A stretch of DNA of 64,000 nt from Streptomyces sp. NBC_01198 (GCF_036010485.1 NZ_CP108568.1:4285001-4349000), one strand, 5' to 3'; shown: positions 25,764-33,780, numbered from the stretch's first letter. The notes: generated from the sequence alone by a model not told the origin. A program made the numbers and translations.

Positions 25764-27052
25764 GGCACCTCCACGGTGATGACGGTCGGGCCCCCGGCGG
25801 GGCTGCGGCAGGAGAACGTGCCGTCGACGGACGCGACGCGCTTGGCGAGCCCGGCGAGCCCGGTGCCACCGCCAGCAGCCGCGAGATCCGCGCCGCCCGC
25901 GCCGTCGTCCGCGACGACCACCAGCAGTGTCTCCCCGATCCGCTCCACGGTCACGTCCGCCCGGGCCGCCTGGGCGTGTTTGACCACGTTCGTCAGGGCC
26001 TCGGAGACCACGAAGTACGCGACGGCCTCGATCGTGGGTGAGGGGCGCTGCGGCAGGTCCACCGCCACGCGCACCGGGATCGGGAGAGGGGCGGCGACCC
26101 CGGACAGCGCGGCGTCGAGGCCGCGGTCCTCAAGGACGGCCGGATGCAGGCCGCGCACCAGGGTGTTCAGCTCGGCGATCGCCTCCTTCGCCCCGCGGTG
26201 CGCCTCGTCGATCACCTTGCGGGCGTCCTCCGGCAGGTCGCCGAGGGTGGCCCTGGCCAGGCCCAGGTTGACGGCGAGTGAGACGAGGCGCTGCTGTGCG
26301 CCGTCGTGCAGGTCGCGCTCGATCCGCCGCCGCTCGGCGTCGGCGGCGTCGAGCACGCCGGTCCGGCTCTCGGCGAGGTCGGCGACCCGGCGGGCGAGCT
26401 TCTCCGTGCGGCTGGGGCCGAGCAGGACCTCGGCCGCCCGGGTGTCCAGCCGCACCAGAGCGCCGGTCAGCCGGGGCCCGAGGAACAGCAGGGCGAGGCC
26501 GCCGGCGGTGATGTACGCGGCCTGCGTGGTGTACCCGAGGTCGGTGACCCGCCACTGCGGGGGCAGCGCCCAGATCCACACGTAGATGGAGGCGGCCACG
26601 AGAGCGGCGGCCCAGACGGCGAGGACGGCGAAGTCCAGGACGGCGAGCAGCGGACCCGCCACGGCGTGGTAGCAGACCTGCCGCCACAAGGCCCGGCCGG
26701 TCAGCCGGCGCACCGCCGACATCCAGTGGCGTCCCGACCCGTGTACGGCGGGGCGCGGGAGGTCCCTACCGACGAGCGCCCGGTAGCGCCGCCGCTGCCC
26801 GACGGTCAGCAGGGGTGTCACCACGAGCGCGAACAGCACGGGCAGCGCAATCACGAGGGGTGTCACCACGAGCGCGAGCAGCACGGGCAGCGCAGTCAGG
26901 GCCGGCGCCCCGGCCATCGCGCCGGCCAGCCAGAGCCACAGTGGCACCACGGCGAGGTGGAGCGGCAGGCCGGCGGCGACGAGCGCGGTCCGGTGTCCCG
27001 CCCTGCGGAACGGCCGGCCCAGCACCAGCCGCCGCCACGTCGTGAGTTGCAT
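25751..27052 (-). CDS. Sensor histidine kinase with N-terminal membrane sensor domain
   Basis: This 433-aa kinase starts at ATG 27052. The N-terminal ~190 residues are hydrophobic with about four to six helices, including a duplicated stretch PVLLALVVTPL / PVLFALVVTPL caused by a 45-bp tandem repeat. HisKA_3 follows, with IERDLHDGAQQRLVSLAVNLG, then an HATPase domain ending in GTGLAGLAKRVASVDGTF. It pairs with the LuxR-type regulator encoded after it. Confidence 0.88.
   Translation of the reverse strand: MQLTTWRRLVLGRPFRRAGHRTALVAAGLPLHLAVVPLWLWLAGAMAGAPALTALPVLLALVVTPLVIALPVLFALVVTPLLTVGQRRRYRALVGRDLPRPAVHGSGRHWMSAVRRLTGRALWRQVCYHAVAGPLLAVLDFAVLAVWAAALVAASIYVWIWALPPQWRVTDLGYTTQAAYITAGGLALLFLGPRLTGALVRLDTRAAEVLLGPSRTEKLARRVADLAESRTGVLDAADAERRRIERDLHDGAQQRLVSLAVNLGLARATLGDLPEDARKVIDEAHRGAKEAIAELNTLVRGLHPAVLEDRGLDAALSGVAAPLPIPVRVAVDLPQRPSPTIEAVAYFVVSEALTNVVKHAQAARADVTVERIGETLLVVVADDGAGGADLAAAGGGTGLAGLAKRVASVDGTFSCRSPAGGPTVITVEVPCAP
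26812..26896. repeat. 45-bp intragenic tandem duplication
   Basis: GGGGTGTCACCACGAGCGCG recurs 45 bases later with only a few differences through GGCAGCGCA. The unit keeps frame and adds 15 residues to a hydrophobic segment of the kinase sensor domain. Confidence 0.8.
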
Positions 27053-27222
27053 GCGTCAAACGGTAAGCCGCAGGCCATCCCCGTGCCATGACGCTCCCGC
27101 CCGGTTCGGGGGTGCACTTATCTCCACCCCGGGTCGGAACCCTGCGTGACTGACGGCGCCCTGGTGTGCGGCGGAGAGTGGAGCACATGAAGGGGACAGC
27201 CGGCGGGGAGCGGGAGAAGAAG

Positions 27223-27684
27223 ATGCGTCAACTGGTTTTGTGCGATGACGAAGTGGCCGGCGCCGAGGTCATCCCGCTCCACGAAGAGGCGGAGGAGCCG
27301 CGCCCGGCTCGGGGCATGCGGCGGGCCGGGTGGCTGCTGGTCGCCTGCGGGCTCGCCCTGCTGCCGTGGGTGTACGTGCTGGCCACCGGCCTGCCGGCCA
27401 CCGCGACCGCGGCGCACTGGCCGGTCGCTTGGGTCGGGCTCGACGCGCTGGAGGCGCTCGGCCTGATCGCCACCGGCCTCCTCGCCGCCAGCGGTGACCG
27501 GCGGCACGCCCTGGCAGCCGCCGCGACCGCGACGCTGCTTGTGGTGGACGCCTGGTTCGACACCACGACCGCGGCCCCGGGCGGCGACTTCACCACCGCG
27601 GTCGCCATGGCTCTCGGCGCCGAGCTGCCGCTCGCCACGCTGTGCGGCCGACTGGCGCTGCGGGCGCTGAGCCGGCCCGCGTGA
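27223..27684 (+). CDS. Small integral membrane protein
   Basis: This 153-aa protein has its most likely start at ATG 27223, since GGGAG lies 13 bases upstream; ATG 27187 is possible. A cytoplasmic N-terminus (RQLVLCDDEVAGAEVIPLHE) is followed by four membrane helices (WLLVACGLALLPWVYVL, ALGLIATGLLAA and others). It is encoded divergently from the third two-component system and could be its target. The family is common in actinobacteria without known function. Confidence 0.65.
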   Translation: MRQLVLCDDEVAGAEVIPLHEEAEEPRPARGMRRAGWLLVACGLALLPWVYVLATGLPATATAAHWPVAWVGLDALEALGLIATGLLAASGDRRHALAAAATATLLVVDAWFDTTTAAPGGDFTTAVAMALGAELPLATLCGRLALRALSRPA

Positions 27685-27737
27685 CGCCGACCGCCTGACC
27701 ACGTACCACGGACGGAATCGATCCGCCGGAGAACACC

Positions 27738-27990
27738 ATGCACCGCATCACCACCGCCCCGTCGCCCCGATCCCGGCCCGGACCCGCTGGGCGGTCGCCG
27801 CCGGCGCGGGCGCCGCGTTGGCCGCCGCCTGGTGGCTTGGAGGACACGGCACCCTATCCGTACGCCCAACGCGGCCTCTCGACGTGTCGTTGCCGTTCCT
27901 GACATCCGACCGGATGGACACCGCACTGCAACCGCGGCCGGGGGCGGACCTCATCCCAGGGCAGCGGACTGCTGCCGCCACCCGGGCGGA
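27738..27990 (+). pseudogene. Possible truncated membrane or secreted protein gene
   Basis: ATG 27738 starts a short frame, while a neighbouring frame reads RWAVAAGAGAALAAAWW and GTLSVRPTRPLDVSLPF, which looks like a signal or membrane segment with a downstream mature part. The frames do not join, and the segment stops at a tRNA-type terminator. I take it as a broken gene left at a cassette junction, with low certainty. Confidence 0.3.
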
Positions 27991-28000
27991 CGGGCATGAC

Positions 28001-28038
28001 GTCGAGGGGCCCCACCGCCTACGGTGGGGCCCCTCGAC
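28001..28038 (+). terminator. Orphan att-type hairpin without tRNA core
   Basis: GTCGAGGGGCCCCACCGC pairs across CTAC with its complement and is preceded by GGGCATGAC, like the hairpins that follow the tRNA-Ser cores. No core lies beside it, so this may be the scar of a lost or rearranged att site. Confidence 0.6.
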
Positions 28039-28207
28039 CTGCGTGGGTCTCCTCGCTGCGATCCGTCCCGGGATCCCTGCGGCGGCGGTGGGATCCTGCC
28101 GCCGCGAGGCCGGCGGCCGCACCGTCCTCGAACTGTGGGTACGGCTCAGCTCACCGCGTGTTGCCAGGTGGCCCAGAGCCCATAGAGGGTGGCTGACGCG
28201 CTGGAGG

Positions 28208-28228
28208 GTTGCAGTTCGGGTTGCATTC
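28208..28228. promoter_or_regulatory. GTTGCA-type paired direct repeat, candidate integrase arm site
   Basis: GTTGCAGTTC and GTTGCATTC have the same 12-base period as at 8647. The next ~110 bases also resemble that copy, including CCGGACGAACAG directly before the core. Confidence 0.5.
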
Positions 28229-28321
28229 AGCGCCGTTCAGGGGTGTCCGAGCGCTCCGGTGTTGGCCGCAACGCTACAGGTCAGGACGGTGGCGAACTCG
28301 CGCGAACACCCGGACGAACAG

Positions 28322-28377
28322 TTGGAAAGCGTGTTGGGGGCAACCCCTCACGAGTTCGAATCTCGTATCCTCCGCCA
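28322..28377 (+). repeat. att core 4: tRNA-Ser(GGA) 3' fragment
   Basis: It is identical to core 1. It is the right end of the 13.3-kb interval and the left end of cassette C. Confidence 0.9.
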
Positions 28378-28395
28378 GTGCCTCACCGGGCACGA

Positions 28396-28434
28396 CGTCG
28401 ATGGCCCCCGCTGCTCGCAGCGGGGGCCATCAAC
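28396..28434 (+). terminator. Hairpin after att core 4
   Basis: ATGGCCCCCGCTG pairs with CAGCGGGGGCCAT across CTCG, with imperfect outer pairs. Confidence 0.7.
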
Positions 28435-28553
28435 GCGTATGGTCTCGCCCTGTGTGGATCCGCAGCCCACCGCTGACTGGGGCGCAAGCCGTTGTCCGTC
28501 CACTTCTACGACGGCTACGGGCCTCTGCCGTGTCGGATGGCGCTGTCGTGGGG

Positions 28554-29438
28554 CTACCAGGGGAGGGGGTCGGGGCGGCGGTCCCACCACCAGCCGGCGT
28601 CATCCGTGCCGGGGACGTCCAGCTCTGGTTGCTTGCCGAGGTCCAGGTACCAGGCGGGATCGGGCACGGTCATCTTGATGAATTGCCGGTCCACCAGGTC
28701 CACCGCGGCCTCCAGCAACTCGGCCGCCTGCTCTGGAGGCTGCTGTTGCAGGTGCTCCAACTCGTCCCGTGCTGTGAGGTTTTGTACATACAGGTCCGCC
28801 GGGTACCAACCCGCGGGAGCCCAGTCGTCCGTCATCGTCTGTACGAGCTGTTCCCATGCGCCCAAGTTCGTCGCAGCCCTCCAGTACGGGGAGCCGGTTT
28901 CGTCGGTTCGGCCCGTCCCCAGAGCGTTCAGAGATGTGGCGAAGCGGTCGCTCACCGGTGTCGGCTTCCGCTGGTCGTACACGATCTCGGGGATCCGGAT
29001 GACCCGGGCACGCGGGAGGTCGGCAACAGGCGCTTCGACGGCATCGACCGTGTACACGGGCTTCTCGTCGTCCGAGTCGAGCAGTCGGGCCCGGGTGACT
29101 GTACCGTCGGCAGTCGCGAGCCAGTACGCGCTCGGCCGGATCGACTCCGTCGGGTAGAGGACCGAGCGGCCGAGCACACGCGCGAGCGCTGCGGCCAGCT
29201 CCGGCTCACTCGGCTGCGGCTGAACGCTGTCCTGGGCGTAGACATCCAGAGACGTCCTCACATCGCCCCGGACCGCGCGCGTCCCGCAGAGCACCGGCGC
29301 GTCCCAGTTCCGCGCGTCCTGATCGGCGTTCTCGTCGGCCACGTCGACATCACGGACGGCCACTCGGAAGCACTCGGCAAGTGCTGCGGCTACAGCGCCG
29401 TCGCTCAGGGACTCGGTGACGAGCAGGTTGTAGGTCAT
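28554..29438 (-). CDS. Candidate immunity protein, cassette C
   Basis: This 294-aa protein is homologous to the products at 8990 and 12127 and starts at ATG 29438, overlapping the toxin stop (TGATG). It keeps MTYNLLVTE and the C-terminal WWWDRRPDPLPW, with insertions and substitutions between. Its 3' DNA is more diverged from cassettes A and B than they are from each other. Immunity to the adjacent toxin is inferred from order and coupling. Confidence 0.75.
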   Translation of the reverse strand: MTYNLLVTESLSDGAVAAALAECFRVAVRDVDVADENADQDARNWDAPVLCGTRAVRGDVRTSLDVYAQDSVQPQPSEPELAAALARVLGRSVLYPTESIRPSAYWLATADGTVTRARLLDSDDEKPVYTVDAVEAPVADLPRARVIRIPEIVYDQRKPTPVSDRFATSLNALGTGRTDETGSPYWRAATNLGAWEQLVQTMTDDWAPAGWYPADLYVQNLTARDELEHLQQQPPEQAAELLEAAVDLVDRQFIKMTVPDPAWYLDLGKQPELDVPGTDDAGWWWDRRPDPLPW

Positions 29439-30715
29439 CAGTACGTCCCATCATAAACTGCCTGGGCTTTCTGGATAGCTTCCGGATTGTTGATGAAGCG
29501 TGGATTTTTTACGAAAGCCTGCACGGATTCGGCATTTCCCTTGGCCTTGGATATTTGCTGGAGAGCTGCGTACTCGTTCCGATCGAGTTCGACGATACCC
29601 GGGCCATTGACGGGATATAACCTGCCCGTCGGTTCAACCCTGTAGGTGCGTCCGTTGATTTCGTAGAGCATGGTCTTCTTATCGTATTTCGCCTGCCCTG
29701 CGGCGATGTCGGCGACGTCCTGATTCACTTGCTGCTCGTAACCACGCAGGATCACGCTGTTTTTCGGCTTGACCTCGCCCGACGCCGCGCCGGAAACGGT
29801 GTGCCGTGCGTTCGGTGGCAGCAGAGACTTTCCTTTCGCTGTCCCTTCAACCGAGTCGGATGTGGGCCAGGGGCCCCTGCCCGGGCCGCTACCGCCCTCC
29901 CCGGTTCGCATCACCATCCCGAGATCGTCGAGGCCGGCCGACGGGCCGCTGGGGAGGGCCAGGCCCGGTTGGAAGTCCGGCAGGTGGAGGCTGTCGAGGA
30001 GGCCCTGCAGGCCGCCGTTCTGGGCAACAGTCCTGATCGTGCTGCCGGCTGCGCCTACGGTGCCGCCGAAGACGGCCCCGTAGAGCGCGGCGTCGGTCGC
30101 CTCGTCGAGGTGGAGGCTGCTGCTCTCGCCGGTGGCCATCGCGATGGGTTGCGTGACGGCGAGGTCGACGGTGATGGATTCGACGCCGGCGATGGCGGCG
30201 GTGGCCAGGGTGGTGCCGATGATCGCGGCTACCTCGGTGGAGACGGCCACGCCCAGGGCGGCGGACAGGTCCAGGACCTCGGCGGTGGCGGCGGCAGCGG
30301 CGGCTTCGGTGAGTCCTGCGGTGAAGAACGCCAGGGCTGTGCCGGCGACGATGGTTCCGCCGACGATCTCCAGCTTGTGCTCCAGTTGTGTCACCGCGCT
30401 GTGGACGCTGTCGGCGTACTGGTCGAGGGCGGTGGCCAGGTCGCGGGCGCTGTCGATCATGTCCTGGAGCCAGCCGCGATTACCGTAGTAGTAGCGGCGC
30501 CAGAAGGGGTCGTCGAAGGCCGATATGGCTTTGCCGGTGTTGTTCTCGATGAGTGTGCGGGCTGAGGTGTTCGCTGCGGCGGTGAGGGTCTCGACGTCAT
30601 CGGCGAAGGTCCGCCATGCGGTGGCGGCGTCCCGCAGGCCGCCTTCGTCGGCGTCCGGCCACCACATTCCGGTCAGCTTCATGACGATCTTCTTCGCCTC
30701 GCCGGCGACGCTCAC
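29438..30715 (-). CDS. CpnT-like WXG-domain protein, candidate type VII secreted toxin, cassette C
   Basis: This 425-aa protein starts at GTG 30715 (GTGA overlap with the WXG100-like gene). The frame is open further upstream, but that part overlaps the WXG100 gene and is not used. It has the same architecture as cassette A: WXG/CpnT-like helices, a Gly/Ala-rich hydrophobic middle, a proline linker, and a C-terminal domain with VILRGYEQQVNQD, YEINGRTYRVEP and AVYDGTY. The first ~250 codons are nearly identical in DNA to cassette B. The C-terminal fold is not recognised. Confidence 0.75.
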   Translation of the reverse strand: MSVAGEAKKIVMKLTGMWWPDADEGGLRDAATAWRTFADDVETLTAAANTSARTLIENNTGKAISAFDDPFWRRYYYGNRGWLQDMIDSARDLATALDQYADSVHSAVTQLEHKLEIVGGTIVAGTALAFFTAGLTEAAAAAATAEVLDLSAALGVAVSTEVAAIIGTTLATAAIAGVESITVDLAVTQPIAMATGESSSLHLDEATDAALYGAVFGGTVGAAGSTIRTVAQNGGLQGLLDSLHLPDFQPGLALPSGPSAGLDDLGMVMRTGEGGSGPGRGPWPTSDSVEGTAKGKSLLPPNARHTVSGAASGEVKPKNSVILRGYEQQVNQDVADIAAGQAKYDKKTMLYEINGRTYRVEPTGRLYPVNGPGIVELDRNEYAALQQISKAKGNAESVQAFVKNPRFINNPEAIQKAQAVYDGTY

Positions 30716-31086
30716 TGCAGGTCTCCCCCGCCAGTGTGCGGGGGAGGCTCCGGCTTCGGCCCGTTCCTGCTGAACATCGACCGGACCAGTTGCTCGTTGC
30801 CTATGTGGCCGTCCGCCATGTCGGCCATGGCGTCGTGGATGCTGGCCAGGCCGAGGGCCAGGATCTCGGCCGCCATCGTCATGCTGGTCACGTTCGGCGC
30901 GTACTGGTCCTCGAACTGCTTGCCCTGGTCGTCCGCCCCCCACGGGGAGCCGGCCGCGGCAAGGCCCCCCTGGAGCTTGACCAGGGCTGTCGCCAGGTCC
31001 GAGCTGTGCGTGAGGAACTGCGGTGCCGTCGCCTGCAGGTCGGTGAGCTTGATGTCGAGTATCTCGCCGTCGCTTGCATCGCCCAT
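30712..31086 (-). CDS. WXG100-like protein, cassette C
   Basis: This 124-aa protein has the W-x-G hairpin SPWGADDQGKQFEDQY and the proline-rich tail PKPEPPPHTGGG. It differs from the A and B copies at only a few positions. It is the first gene of the cassette operon and the likely secretion partner of the toxin. Confidence 0.8.
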   Translation of the reverse strand: MGDASDGEILDIKLTDLQATAPQFLTHSSDLATALVKLQGGLAAAGSPWGADDQGKQFEDQYAPNVTSMTMAAEILALGLASIHDAMADMADGHIGNEQLVRSMFSRNGPKPEPPPHTGGGDLQ

Positions 31087-31126
31087 ACGTCATCCACCCC
31101 CATGAATCAACGATTTCCCGCGGCGC

Positions 31127-31143
31127 CAGCTGATCGACAGCTG
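31127..31143. promoter_or_regulatory. Conserved CAGCTG palindrome upstream of WXG operon C
   Basis: CAGCTGATCGACAGCTG has one changed base in the spacer relative to A and B; both half-sites are intact. Confidence 0.5.
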
Positions 31144-31215
31144 GTGCCTCCTGCCACTCTGGTCCAGCGCGCGCGGGCTCCGGACAAGAACCGCGGCGGA
31201 AGGAAAAGCATGGCC

Positions 31216-31244
31216 TGAACACTGCTTTCACTGGCTGGTGTTCA
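31216..31244. other. Conserved hairpin upstream of cassette C operon
   Basis: TGAACAC and GTGTTCA arms match the hairpins at 11653 and 14797. Confidence 0.45.
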
Positions 31245-31346
31245 CCGACACGCAGCCCGACACAGAGCCCGAGGGTGGCAACAGTCGCCAATTTCCCGCC
31301 TGCTCATGGTCAAGGGCAGAAGCCAGTCCGGCGCCCCCGCGTCCTC

Positions 31347-31368
31347 GGTCTCATTTCTGGTCTCATCC
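31347..31368. promoter_or_regulatory. GGTCTCA-type paired direct repeat, candidate integrase arm site
   Basis: GGTCTCATTTC then GGTCTCATCC, 94 bases before att core 5, is a slightly diverged copy of the pair at 11783. Confidence 0.5.
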
Positions 31369-31461
31369 AGCCGCGTCCAGGGGCGTCCGGAGCTCGCCCA
31401 GATGCCTGCTCCGTCGCACGTCAGGACGCCTTTGCCTCTCTGCGTACGGCCCCGTGACCCG

Positions 31462-31517
31462 TTGGAAAGCGTGTTGGGGGCAGCCCCTCACGAGTTCGAA
31501 TCTCGTATCCTCCGCCA
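31462..31517 (+). repeat. att core 5: tRNA-Ser(GGA) 3' fragment
   Basis: It matches core 1 except GGGGGCAGCCCC for GGGGGCAACCCC in the variable arm. An IS is inserted directly after it, separating it from its hairpin. Confidence 0.88.
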
Positions 31518-31519
31518 GT

Positions 31520-32408
31520 GAGCCTTTTCCAACCTGCCAAAGTAGCTGCGCACTTGGGGTGACAACGAGGTGAAGCCCCTGGTAAATGGGTTTTCGACCA
31601 AGAGAACCGTGTCCACCAGAGGCTTCGCATGCTTGTCTACCCGTCCGGCGTGGACGTGTCCAGTTCCGCTCTCCGCTTCCTTGCAGATCAGTTGCGGCGG
31701 CACCGCCGTGCCAGCAACTCCCGCTGGCGACGGCTGACCGCCGGCCGCCAAGCCCTTCTCACCCCCGCCCACCTGCGCGTCGGACACACCTACGCCCAGC
31801 TCGCCAGCGGGTTCGGCGTGGGGACCACGACGGCATACCGCTATGTCGCCGAGGCCGTCGACCTCCTGGCCGTCCTCGCTCCCACCCTGGCCGATGCCGT
31901 CCGCACCGCCTCGACGAAGGCGTTCGTGCTCCTGGACGGCACGCTCCTGCCGATCGACCGCACCGCCGCGGACCGGCCCTTCTACTCCGGGAAACACAAG
32001 AAACACGGCATGAACGCGCAGGTTCTCACCGATCCGTCCGGCCGACTGCTATGGGCCTCGCCGGCCCTGCCCGGAGCCGTCCACGACATCCGAGCGGCCC
32101 GCGAGCACGGCATCATCGACGCCCTCGATCGGGCCCACGTCACCTGCTGGGCCGACAAGGGCTACCGCGGCGCCGGCGGCACGGTCCGCATCCCGTACTG
32201 GGGCCGATGGGAGACGCTCTCCCCGGGACAGAAGGCGGTGAACCGCTCCCACGCGAAGATCCGTGCCCTCGTCGAACAGGCCATGGCGACCCTCAAGAGC
32301 TGGCGGCTCCTGCGCAAAATCCGGTGCTCCACCACCCGGATCACCGCCCTCGTCCAGGCCGTCCTCGCCCTGCATCTGGCCAGCTCAGACCGATGATGGA
32401 AAAGGCTC
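31520..32408 (+). mobile_element. IS5-family (ISL2-like) insertion sequence, apparently intact
   Basis: The inverted ends GAGCCTTTTCC and GGAAAAGGCTC are flanked by AGT on both sides (31517-31519 and 32409-32411). Removing the element and one AGT restores CCGCCAGTGCCTCACC, exactly as after the other cores. Length is 889 bp with one complete transposase. A 3-bp A-N-T duplication fits the ISL2 group. Confidence 0.88.
31629..32396 (+). CDS. IS5-family DDE transposase (ISL2-like)
   Basis: This 255-aa transposase has an N-terminal helix-turn-helix region (LRVGHTYAQLASGFGVGTTTAYRYV). A DDE_4-type catalytic domain follows, with the first aspartate in FVLLDGTLLPID, the second in CWADKGYRGAG, and a late glutamate in KIRALVEQAMATLKSWRLL. 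The length is full for the group and no frameshift is visible, so it could be active. Confidence 0.88.
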   Translation: MLVYPSGVDVSSSALRFLADQLRRHRRASNSRWRRLTAGRQALLTPAHLRVGHTYAQLASGFGVGTTTAYRYVAEAVDLLAVLAPTLADAVRTASTKAFVLLDGTLLPIDRTAADRPFYSGKHKKHGMNAQVLTDPSGRLLWASPALPGAVHDIRAAREHGIIDALDRAHVTCWADKGYRGAGGTVRIPYWGRWETLSPGQKAVNRSHAKIRALVEQAMATLKSWRLLRKIRCSTTRITALVQAVLALHLASSDR

Positions 32409-32414
32409 AGTGCC

Positions 32415-32762
32415 TCACCGGGCACGACGTTGATGGCCCCCCCGCTCGCGGTGGGGCCCTTCGACGCGTTGCGGAGTGACGCATCGGCCTGATGGATGCG
32501 TGCCTTCGGTGCCTCGCGGGAGTTCGGGACTCGGAGGAGTGCGATCGCTCTCAGTCCCGCACTCCTGGGCGGCGGCTTGCGGCTCGGGCCAGCGGACTCG
32601 CCCTTCGGCGGATCCGGATTGCAGGGTCAGGGCCTGCCGGATCGTACGCCACGTGCGAACCACTCCGGCCACCTCCTCCAGGAGCTTTCGGACCTGGACC
32701 AGCAGCAACCGGGCCAGGAGCACGGCCGTGGTCATCCCCACCAGGGAAGCGAGCCAGTACAT
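32415..32762 (-). CDS. Small membrane protein, hypothetical
   Basis: ATG 32762 has GAGGAGG at good spacing. The first ~35 residues form a membrane helix (MYWLASLVGMTTAVLLARLL) followed by a helical segment VRKLLEEVAGVVRTWRTIRQAL and a polar C-terminus. The last ~25 codons run into the att-type hairpin, so the original 3' end may have been replaced at the junction. No family recognised. Confidence 0.5.
   Translation of the reverse strand: MYWLASLVGMTTAVLLARLLLVQVRKLLEEVAGVVRTWRTIRQALTLQSGSAEGRVRWPEPQAAAQECGTESDRTPPSPELPRGTEGTHPSGRCVTPQRVEGPHRERGGHQRRAR
32435..32458 (+). terminator. Displaced, weakened hairpin of att core 5
   Basis: GGCCCCCCCGCTCGCGGTGGGGCC is an imperfect version of the hairpins that follow the other cores. 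It is pushed about 0.9 kb away from core 5 by the ISL2-like insertion. Confidence 0.6.
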
Positions 32763-32927
32763 CCCGTACCTCCTCGCTGCCCGTTGCGGAATGGCCTGCG
32801 CGTCCTGTCGGCTCCACTCCTTCAGGCTCCCGGCTTCGAGGTCAGAAGGCAGGACAGTTAACTGGGCATTTTCTGATCTTGCGGAAAAGGCTCGGCGCTG
32901 GACTCCCGCTCTATGCATCAAGCGATG

Positions 32928-32933
32928 TATAAT
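32928..32933 (+). promoter_or_regulatory. Candidate -10 box of vapBC
   Basis: TATAAT lies 33 bases before the antitoxin start, in an AT-richer stretch with GATATC/ATTGAT symmetry that an autoregulating antitoxin could bind. No good -35 is visible. Confidence 0.4.
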
Positions 32934-32965
32934 CGGCCACATCATTGATATCAAGGGAGGTGCCC

Positions 32966-33181
32966 ATGAGTCGAACGGTGATCGACCTCGATGACGAGCT
33001 GCTGGCCGATGTGGCCCAGGCGCTGGGCACGAGCACGAAAAAAGACACAGTCAACACGGCCCTCCGCGAGGTGCTGGACAACCGGCGGCGCGCCTTGGCG
33101 CTCACCCGGCTGCGGACGGCGACGGACGAGGGCGGCTTTGACCTGGATCTTTTCGAGGACAAGAGGAACTACCGTCGGTGA
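32966..33181 (+). CDS. vapB: VapB-family antitoxin
   Basis: This 71-aa protein starts at ATG 32966 with GGGAGG upstream. The N-terminal ribbon-helix-helix segment (MSRTVIDLDDELLADVAQAL, DTVNTALREVLDN) should bind the operator. The C-terminal acidic/aromatic tail (GGFDLDLFEDKRNYRR) is typical of VapB and should occupy the VapC active site. The stop overlaps the toxin start (GTGA). The pair is autoregulated in known systems. Confidence 0.88.
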   Translation: MSRTVIDLDDELLADVAQALGTSTKKDTVNTALREVLDNRRRALALTRLRTATDEGGFDLDLFEDKRNYRR

Positions 33182-33600
33182 GTGCGGCACAGTTTCTGAT
33201 CGACACCAGCGCCCTCGCCCGCTTCCTCCGGAGGGACGCTGGGCAGTACGGCTGGGATCGGGCAGCGGCAGCGGGGCTCATCGCGACCTGCCCGGTGACC
33301 GAGCTGGAGTTCTTCTACAGTGCGCGTTCTGCCGAGGACCGGGCACGTGGCATTGAGGACATGCGCCTGCTCTTCGGCTGGGTGCCCGTGGATGACCGGG
33401 CTTACGATCGCGCCTGGCGGGTCCAGGAACTGCTGACCCGCAAAGGGCAGCACCGCAGCGCGGGCGCAGTGGACCTGGTGGTTGCAGCGACGGCGGAACT
33501 CCAAGGGCTGACCCTGCTCCATCGCGACCGGGATTTCGACTGCATCGCCGCCGTCACTGGTCAGCCCCTCCAGTGGTACGGGCCCGATCCCGGGAAATAA
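33178..33600 (+). CDS. vapC: VapC-family PIN-domain ribonuclease toxin
   Basis: This 140-aa protein has PIN-domain acidic residues in FLIDTSALARF, VTELEFFYSAR, GAVDLVVAATA and HRDRDFDCI. VapC toxins cut tRNA or rRNA. It is coupled to vapB by overlap and complete by length. With vapB it is the main cargo of the short cassette between cores 5 and 6, about 1.5 kb once the IS is removed. Confidence 0.88.
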   Translation: MSAAQFLIDTSALARFLRRDAGQYGWDRAAAAGLIATCPVTELEFFYSARSAEDRARGIEDMRLLFGWVPVDDRAYDRAWRVQELLTRKGQHRSAGAVDLVVAATAELQGLTLLHRDRDFDCIAAVTGQPLQWYGPDPGK

Positions 33601-33780
33601 CCTGACAGCACGAACACTGTCCGCCCTCGGAGCTTCACGCAGGATCGCCGTGCAGTCCGAGCCGCGTTTCAGCCCCCTATGCTCACCCGGGCTGCCGAGG
33701 TCATCAACCGTCGCACAGCACCCCGCCGACGGTGGCACCTTCACAGCCGACTTCCCTGCGCGTGCTGTGTGAGGACCACC

